Shown: piece after piece, positions 57,030-64,000 of the stretch
Layout of the letters: the number at the start of each line of letters is the position of its first letter
Position numbering within the stretch: the stretch's first letter is position 1
Source of the DNA: Nemania diffusa
Lineage: Eukaryota; Ascomycota; Sordariomycetes; Xylariales; Xylariaceae
Assembly (NCBI GenBank): GCA_038501195.1
Contig: JBBPUQ010000001.1
Location: 1,364,001-1,428,000, forward strand
Length of the DNA: 64,000 nucleotides
Direction of reading: 5' to 3'
Translations under genes and position numbers: made by a program
The notes under the pieces: model-generated
Database searches by the model: none
What the model was told of the DNA's origin: nothing
Seen by the model: the letters and a program-made list of their open reading frames with translations, nothing else

Positions 57030-58629
57030 TTATGTCGCGTTAGGGTCCCCCTCAGTTTCTATCGGACTAGTTTTCTCCAGCTTCTTGCCAGGTTCGATAG
57101 GTTTTAAACCTAGTTTGCGAAAGATATTCTTCAATCTCGGCCGTTTCGCGATAGAATCCTCTTCAGTCTTTATCGGACTAGTCTCCTCCGACTTCTTCCT
57201 AAGTTCTAAAAACTCTTCAATCTCGACTTTAGCAACGCTCCTATCAAAAGGCCCCGTGAACTTGCCGACTTCGAGTATTTCCAAAAACTCTTCAAACTCA
57301 GCTTTGGGCATGCTCCCACCAGCAGCCGTCTGGTGGCCCCCGACGAACGACTCGCCGACCCTCCATCGGAACGTGGGGTCCGGCGCCCGGTTCACCACAC
57401 TATGCACCACCTTGATGACGATGACCGGCGGATCGCGCCCCTTGGCGCATTTGGCCAGGCGGCAGGCGAAGTTCACCTTGCCCGGTGAGTAACCCTCGTT
57501 CGCGACCAAGACAACCTCCAGTATGCGCGACCTCTTGAACTGCTTGGCCCAGAGCGCGGCTATCCCCTGGTGCACCGGCGCCGGCGAATTGATCCGGATC
57601 ACGGCGATCTTGCCATCCCCCGAGAGCACCGGGACTGTGTGCATATGTTTCGCTATTTTGGCGGTCGCCTCGGCCTTCGCTGCGCGGAGCATGCGGTTCC
57701 CGAGTAGCGAGATTGGCGAGGAAGCGTCCGTCAGGACGTCCCAAACGTCTAGCACGCGGTACCCCGGTATCCACCGCGGCGCGTTGATGAGCGAGACAGC
57801 GTCGCTTAGCTCCTCCGGTGTGTATTCGTTGAAGACGCGCTTCATGCTGGGAAACGGCGCTTCCCTAGATTTCAGATCGCCATGCGTCCCTAGAGCGCAC
57901 AGCCAGAGGCATCTATTCTGCACCTCTTTGTTGAGGGCCGAGCAGATGTGGTATGTGAGCTGCGCGCTCGTGGCAATGGGGGGGGAGTTACACGAAGTGA
58001 CGTACTTCGCGCCTTCGGGGAAATGCCCGTCCAGCGCCTCGTAACAGTCTATCACCAGAGCTTTATGGGGCGCATCGATGACGGGCGGCGACTTCCTTGA
58101 CCCTTGGTCGAGAATGAAGATGTATGCTGGCTCGTGGGCCGCCATGGCTTTGCGCTCACTTTCTTCGTGGATATCGCGGCCGCATTCGAGTATGTGCGCT
58201 GATATTAAGCTAGGGTCTAGGCCAAGAAACACGAGCGACTTATGCAAGATAGCGCCAGCAGCCAAGCCATCAACATCTCTGTGTGGGACAATTAATGTCC
58301 TCTTGTGCGCATCAACACTAAGAACGAGTTAGTTAACATAGGTAACTAGCAGAGGGGCACTCAGCATGCCATTCGCGAATAAAATCTTGAGCTCCTTTAA
58401 TCTGATCGCTCGGAGCTGGCCATATACGTCTAGATGTCTCCACGAACGATGCCGGTTCCTTGGGCCTAAAGACCAATGAAGAGGTGCTTCGCTTCGTTAT
58501 GAGCTCAATACAGGGTGCGGGCCAAGGTCGATGCGATGTAGTGAGCTGGCATGTCGGTACCCAATAACGCGTATGTGCTATCAGAGGGCTCCGAGTCGCC
58601 GGCAACCTGTAGCTCCAAGCGACCCTCAT
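57030..58629 (-). CDS. DHH-family phosphoesterase-like protein with altered catalytic motif
   Basis: Modelled as exons 58629-58361 and 58317-57030 with a short 43-bp intron (gtgccc...cttag, branch ctaac), 518 aa. Motif I of DHH enzymes is present: TLIVPHRDVDGLAAGAILHK (from about residue 97). Motif II, ILDQGSRKSPPV (about 158), is also clear. The signature motif III, normally VIDHHEA, reads VIDCYEALDGHFPEG (about 178), so both histidines are lost, followed by the expected SCNSPPIATSAQLTYHIC. A DHHA1-like region with VLVANEGYSPGKVNFACRLA and FVGGHQTAAGG-like GG motif follows. The C-terminal 90 residues are charged. Relatives hydrolyse phosphodiesters or polyphosphate. Loss of the metal-binding His pair suggests reduced or changed activity. 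The first 60 residues are not conserved, and the 5' end is uncertain. Confidence 0.75.
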
Positions 58630-59701
58630 AGAATTTATTTTTAGAGAATTGCCTCTGAGTAGGTACAATGTTAGTGATAGACTTTTTGTGACTATTGTGG
58701 CTGAAGAAGTAACATACTGCGTGAACACTACTAGAGATAGTTATCGCAGTTGTTTTGATTATTACATACCTTATTAGATTAACAGAATACTCTGCCCTTT
58801 TTTGGGTCCACTTTAGAGGCACGGGCCAACTCTTACCACCCACCAAGGAAGTCCATATCAGGATTGCAGTAGAGAATAAATCATAAGGCAGTATTACGAG
58901 TAACGAATCATGGATAATACTAGCAAAAATGCATACGGGTTTCTTTATTTCATGAGGACCTTTAGACCTAGAAAGAATTAATCACTAATTGGAGCGACAT
59001 TACAACTAAATTTAGTCGGCTTATAAAAAGGTAGGTAGTTCTCAGCCCCGACCTCGGGGTGGTCTGCTAACTCCAGCTCCAAAATACGTCAGTCGGTATG
59101 TTCCTTCCACGCGACCTCCGACCTCGGCCCATCCTTCAATTCGACCGTTATCGCTACAACTTTTCAATCTCACTGTATGTAATATCTGATCTCTTCCAGC
59201 TTCTACGGCTAGTTGTTCTCACCCTTCCTAGCATTCGACATGGTTGCTAGTCTGTTAGCTTTCTATCGTTGCTCACAGTTATGTCGGCCCGGGGGAATTT
59301 CATAGTTGGAGCGCGCTACATACAAGAAACAGCTGTGACTACCTAGGTATTCAGCAAGTAAATCTTAACAATTACAGGGGCATTTATTAAATCTGAGATT
59401 CAATTGCTTGTTCCTAATTATATATAAGAATCTAGCTGCCTTTTAAGCGCACACGCATTTTTGTGCTGTATATACCGTGACATGTAAAATAAAATATTCA
59501 TTGCTTTTTGATCTTACACATTCAAGTTAAGTTTAATAATAAAGCAATGATAGAAGCTCAAAAAGATACTTTTATCGAAAGTAGAAGCAGAAGCACTTTT
59601 TATTAACCGCGAACTGAAGTAAATCTAATGTTAATGAGGGTATTTTCCTGCAGTGATGCACAATCAATTTTTTTCTAAAGATCTAGTACGGTAACGCAGA
59701 T
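58630..59701. other. Intergenic, no gene recognised
   Basis: Upstream of the DHH-family gene and downstream of saccharopine dehydrogenase. A second minus-strand frame (58505-58846) overlaps the proposed 5' end of the DHH gene. A-rich with short TTAAT words near 59500-59600. Confidence 0.5.
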
Positions 59702-60927
59702 CTATGGCAGCTCTGAAACTCGATCTCGATACGTCTGTGCTGCTCGAGTCCAAACACCCTCCGTTTCACGCTCCCGTAGTTTCAAAAGACTGGGGAGAAG
59801 TAAGCCGGAATACTCGTCGCTTGCCTCGCGAGCAATCATAGTAGGGAGATGGTCAATGGCGATAATGCGCAGTTCAGGGCCTTCTAGTGTGCCTGATGCC
59901 GAAATAGTCGGGCTACTAAAAGAGCTGTATCCGGAATAGACGGGAATTGGGTTGTTCTTGTTATCCGGATCACAGCTTACATCGCATATCACGCGAAGCC
60001 TTCTCTCCGGCGTCGATAATGATTCGAGTGTAGTAAAAGGCGGGATCCGATGTGCCCCTAAATAGACACAGTTCAGGAGGATATCAACGCCGACAATCTC
60101 GGAAAAGGGCCCGCCACGCTTGGTCTCAGCCAAGTCCCATTTAAGAACTGACGTCTCGGGGACCCCTACATCATTGCAGCATTGAGTCGCCCCTTTTCCG
60201 CAACGACCCAGGGCTCCGATGATCATGAGACGGGGATACTCGCCATTATTCAATGGCAGTGCTTCCGCAACAGAAGATTGAACGAGTGCTACTAGATCAG
60301 AGGCGGAGTCGAATGCTGGTACTGCGCCTTGGGGAACGCCGGGGTGAAGAAGTTGATGCGCCCAGGACAACAAGGCCAGCGCAGCACCAGAATAACCCGC
60401 GCTAAAGCCGAACGCCGCTACGCGAGCACCTCTCTCATCCACGAGAAATTCGAGGTCGTAGAGCAGACCCCCACCCTTGGCAAAACGCGAGAGTTCGGTG
60501 GCCCATTTATCCTGCTTCTTAAAGCAATGGGCAAAGTGAATATATGTATGCGGCAAGAGCGCTAGGCACGGTGTTAGCGACTAAACCCAGCCTCTAGGCA
60601 TGATTATACGTACTGCCGTCTGCCGGAAGCTCTTTCAAGCCCAAGATTATGTTGTCCAAGGGGGCATCGACCCACGACCCAGCAGGGACAATCTCAGCAC
60701 CGACGCCCTTGAACTCGCTATCACGATAGATGCGATCTGGTGACTCTTCAACTCGTACGGCATATCCAGCACTTATGAGAGCTTTGGCCGTCTCGGGTGA
60801 TACTAGTCGAAATTGTCAGTCTAATTGATCTATGTGAGCTTTAGTCTCGGGGGTAATTAATATGCGTACATGGAGAACGCCGCTCAAAGGGCTTGGTCTC
60901 GGCCCTCAGGTGGATAATAGATGTCAT
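59702..60927 (-). CDS. LYS1: Saccharopine dehydrogenase (NAD+, L-lysine-forming)
   Basis: Exons 60927-60870, 60802-60614 and 60561-59702, with introns of 67 bp (gtacgc...actag) and 52 bp (gtacgt...cctag, branch gctaac), give 368 aa, close to the usual 370-375. The start MTSIIHLRAETKPFERRSPL joins across the first splice to SPETAKALISAGYAVRVEES. Then come IYRDSEFKGVGAEIVP, IILGLKELPADG with the catalytic Lys region, and HTYIHFAHCFK with the catalytic His (about residue 94). The NAD-binding GALGRCGKGA lies at 198-207, and DILLNCVYLGAHRIPPF and VICDVSCDPDNKNNPIP follow. It catalyses the last step of the fungal alpha-aminoadipate pathway, oxidising saccharopine to lysine and 2-oxoglutarate. A lone biosynthetic gene with no pathway neighbours here. 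Confidence 0.95.
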
Positions 60928-62061
60928 GATGGTGTGCAAGAATTGGCGGCTGTTCGAGTTGCAAAATCGAAAGTAAGCCTTGGCCGTTCTTAAGTAGTGA
61001 GCCACAGCCTCGGGTGTTATTTGAGAGAGAATTAGAAGTATCAGTAGGATAGTATCAAAAGCAAGTACGTGTGATCTCTGTAACTTATATTCAAGTGAGG
61101 AAAAAAACGGAAAGAGTCATCAAGCCTCCAGAGTCGGGTCCACACCCTAGAGATCACGTGACTGCTACCAGCTGAGATGCAGGCAAGCTCCGACTAACAG
61201 CCCGACCCCGCGCTCTACCCGCGTTTTATGACTCGTACGCGTATGTGTCAATCACAGAGTTTATTTATTCAATTTAATACGCAGTAAGTGGGTGGTAAAG
61301 TGCTATCTAAGATCTAAGGCTTAACCAATTTTCCGTTCTAACTTTATGTGCCGTAATTCCCGCTCATTCTAATCTACTCTCATTATTTCGAGACTTTAGA
61401 CATCGACAGAAAGCTCGTGTTGAAGACAACTGTTAAAGTTAACACTCTGCTGCGTGGAAGGAAATTTATCAGTATCATTTTACCTTACTCCGTATGCCAT
61501 TAATTGTAACCTACCCGAATTTTTAGAAGCTTATGTGTCGACTAGGTAACACTTATTTCCACAGATTACCTACCATGCTACCGATATATGTGGTTAAGTT
61601 TGTATGTTACAGTTACGCTGTTGCGACCTGTTATATTGATTAGGCTCAAGCCGCGGCCGGCATCTCAGCTTGGGTCATATCTAGGTTATGCGCGCCAATG
61701 GCATCCCCCCCCTACCATCCTATCTAATCCAGTACGGTGATGATCACTGTGATGCGGGGGAACAGGCTGCTAACCGGTTGCTTGATGTGGTATCAGATAA
61801 TATAATGCGTTGATACCTACTCGTGGGACTACTCGGGCCGCCGAGAATAGGCGGCTTACAACAGCCAGTTGGGCTCGTGCTGAGTCAGTAACGATGTGCC
61901 GAAGACTTCAACCCGAGTTCCTGGTTGACGTTATAAGTTCAGTCAACTTGGCGGATGTCTCCCCGGGGTGAAAGAACATACGATTGCCAGTGCCAGGCTT
62001 CTATAACCTCATTGTTCCTTTTCTTCACTCACCACTTTGCTGAGAGCAACCTATCCTCAAG
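60928..62061. other. Intergenic, no gene recognised
   Basis: Contains the lysine gene promoter and AT-rich sequence leading to the decayed GH127 gene. Confidence 0.6.
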
Positions 62062-63900
62062 ATGCTCGAAGCCCGACATCGTAGCTCTAACGGGATTTTC
62101 GGTAGCTTCTTCACTTTCCTAAATTTGATCAGAAGCGTTATCTTTAGCTTCTCTCTTATCGATGCTATAGTCGTACTACCTGTCCGCACTAAGACTAGAG
62201 TTTCGACCTACCTATTCGACCTCAGCCAATTCCAGGCGACTGATCACCGCCGGCTAGACCATCAGAACCGAGTTATCACTTACATCAAATGGATTGATCT
62301 CAAAATCATCAGCCAAGGAAGGGTGGGAGGATCCAATCTTCCTTTCCGATCACACGTGCACAGTCACTACCTAGGCCCAGTTCTAGGCATACTTCAAGAC
62401 ACGACGTGCCGCGGCAGGCCTACATAATTCGTTGCGAACTTGGCTAAATTTCAAGCCAACAACGGAAACGCCAGCTTCGCGGCGAGTTACTTGGCAGGTT
62501 TCCCCGAGTCTGATTTCGAGTTTTCAAAACCTGGGAAGTTGATCAACGGCAACGTTCCGTATTATGTAATTCATAGGATCATGACTAGCCTTATGGATAC
62601 ATAACGGGATACTAGAGATGCTGGTGCTAAAACTGCCTTGCTTCCCCTGGCAGGACGGGTTAACTAGTGAACGGCTGGACAGAGCACCAGCCAGATGCAG
62701 AGTGTCGTTCATACCCCAAGTTCCATGTTCACGAGTCATGATATACTTACCGAGATATATTATTAGATTGGTGATAGCGTGGTAAACGGTGGCCCAACCT
62801 TTCGAATATAGAGTTATATTTCATTCTTTAGCAATCGATTAAGGCCGACTCATCGGCCCCTACGTCAATGCTCAAGTCCCTTAGTTGGTTATCACAGCGC
62901 GCTAATAGCAGACTGGCAACTCGTGGTATTTTGGCATTGCTAGAAATCTCATACGCATATGTTGAGTCGGTGGAAACAACCAATGTGAGTATTTTCGTGC
63001 GCCAGATGGCATTACTAGATATCTACCGGGCGATACTACTAAGGGCTACGACACATAAAATAGGTTGAAGTTCACTAGGGAACTCTGGGTAGCCAACCCC
63101 TTTGCAAACTACTTTCGAGTGCGCGTTACTAAACCACTTGCTTGGTCAGCAAAACCCAGGTGATAACCATGGACATATTACCTATTTCATCCACATGAGC
63201 ACCACTGGAACCCGTGGCACAGCGTGGGCTAGTGGTGCGTGGTCTACAGACTACGGTACGTTCTGTTGCTGCTGGGGAGCGCGAGTTGAGACTAACACGA
63301 AGCTCATGGACTCTATCCACGACTGCAACTCCTCATCACTATACGTAAATCGATTCTCCCCTTCGACGCTAGTGTGGCCTCAGCGCAGTATAGCTGTCAC
63401 TCAGACTACCACCTTCCTCGTTAGTGATACTACGATATTAATAGCTAGCGGCTCTAGTTTCTAGACAATGAAGACACGCATCCCGTCCTGGGTTTCAGGC
63501 GCCAAGGTTTTCATGAATAACCAGCAGCAGTTCATCACTACTACGCCGGGATCTTACACCGCTCTCTCGCGCATTTGGGACTCGGGAGATACCGCCACCG
63601 TGAAGCTACCAATGCGCCCGAGGCTGGCTATGGCCAATGATAATAAGAATCTAGTTGCCGTGGCATACGGCCCGACGGTGTTATCTAACAAGAATGGTAG
63701 CACAGCTCCAAGCAATTCCCCGACCTTAACGTTGAGTTCCCTGAGGCGCACGAGCGGCCCCAGCATGGACCTCACCGGCACGGCAGACGGTGCAACGGTG
63801 CAGCGGTAACCCTCAGCCCACTCTACGACCCCAGGGTTACAAGTACGTCGTATACTAGTCCGTGTCGGGTTTGCTTCCAACTACTACAGAACCATCGTGA
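62062..63900 (+). pseudogene. Decayed GH127-type beta-L-arabinofuranosidase gene (DUF1680)
   Basis: Pieces in several frames keep the family order. 62200-62427 has FDLSQFQATDHRRLDHQNRV and LPFRSHVHSHYLG...DTTCRGRPT. About 62431-62525 reads FVANLAKFQANNGNASFAAS and FPESDF. 63102-63464 has ALLNHLLGQQNPGDNHGHIT, WSTDYGTFCCCWGARVETNT and LYVNRFSPSTL. 63468-63809 has RIPSWVSGAKVF and TPGSYTALSRIWDSGDTATV. A further shift near 63835 yields QGYKYVVY. Stops and frame changes between pieces cannot be explained by fungal introns, and sequence between 62530 and 63100 is eroded. A functional relative would remove arabinose from plant or glycoprotein glycans. This copy is broken. Confidence 0.8.
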
Positions 63901-64000
63901 TGTGCGCCGACGCCTCTTGAATTATCTAGTTTGGTCGAGTGGCGTCGTTCAAATTTAAGCCCAGGCTAGACAATTAATCCGGTTAGATATAAATAGTATC

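Overview
The window is nuclear DNA of a filamentous ascomycete (Pezizomycotina, probably a sordariomycete). Genes are separate and monocistronic. Most are split by 43-272 bp introns with GT...AG ends and CTAAC/CTGAC-like branch sites. Exons are GC-rich, intergenic DNA is AT-rich and full of TAGGTAGGTACCT-type low-complexity sequence, and the protein families are typical of moulds. No rRNA, tRNA or CRISPR was seen.

Layout. 1-17 kb: a cysteine-rich membrane protein, a 585-bp inverted-repeat transposon, a small I78 peptidase inhibitor, the translation factor Tma20/MCT-1, 3-ketodihydrosphingosine reductase, a rhodopsin-like membrane protein, an MFS transporter and an F-box-like protein. 17.9-28.7 kb: a full-length PDR-type ABC transporter; an aspartyl-tRNA synthetase fused to a DUF2156 aminoacyl-transferase (ergosteryl-aspartate synthase, ErdS); and, divergent from it, an HSL-type alpha/beta hydrolase that is a candidate for the opposing hydrolase ErdH. 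29-43 kb: three membrane proteins of unknown function, a secreted cupin (DUF985) and a metallo-beta-lactamase-like protein, with gene-poor DNA between. 44-54 kb: the BIR-domain chromosomal passenger protein Bir1/survivin, an M3 metallopeptidase (saccharolysin), a Cdc4-like myosin light chain and a SAM methyltransferase. 54.2-55.7 kb: a large palindromic transposon-like element built of 51-bp tandem repeats that decay to pure A+T toward the centre. 56-64 kb: a CoA-binding protein, a DHH-family phosphoesterase with an altered DHH motif, saccharopine dehydrogenase (lysine synthesis), and a decayed GH127 beta-L-arabinofuranosidase gene at the right edge.

Main result: 23.2-28.7 kb looks like a complete tRNA-dependent sterol-aspartylation module, with synthase and candidate hydrolase head to head over a shared 1.6-kb promoter region and a PDR exporter next to it. 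ErdS/ErdH chemistry is known in higher fungi. The assignment of the hydrolase and any link to the transporter are inferences. The palindromic element at 54.2 kb is the most unusual non-coding structure. Exon boundaries were placed by hand from splice signals, reading-frame phase and family alignment, and no transcript data were available.
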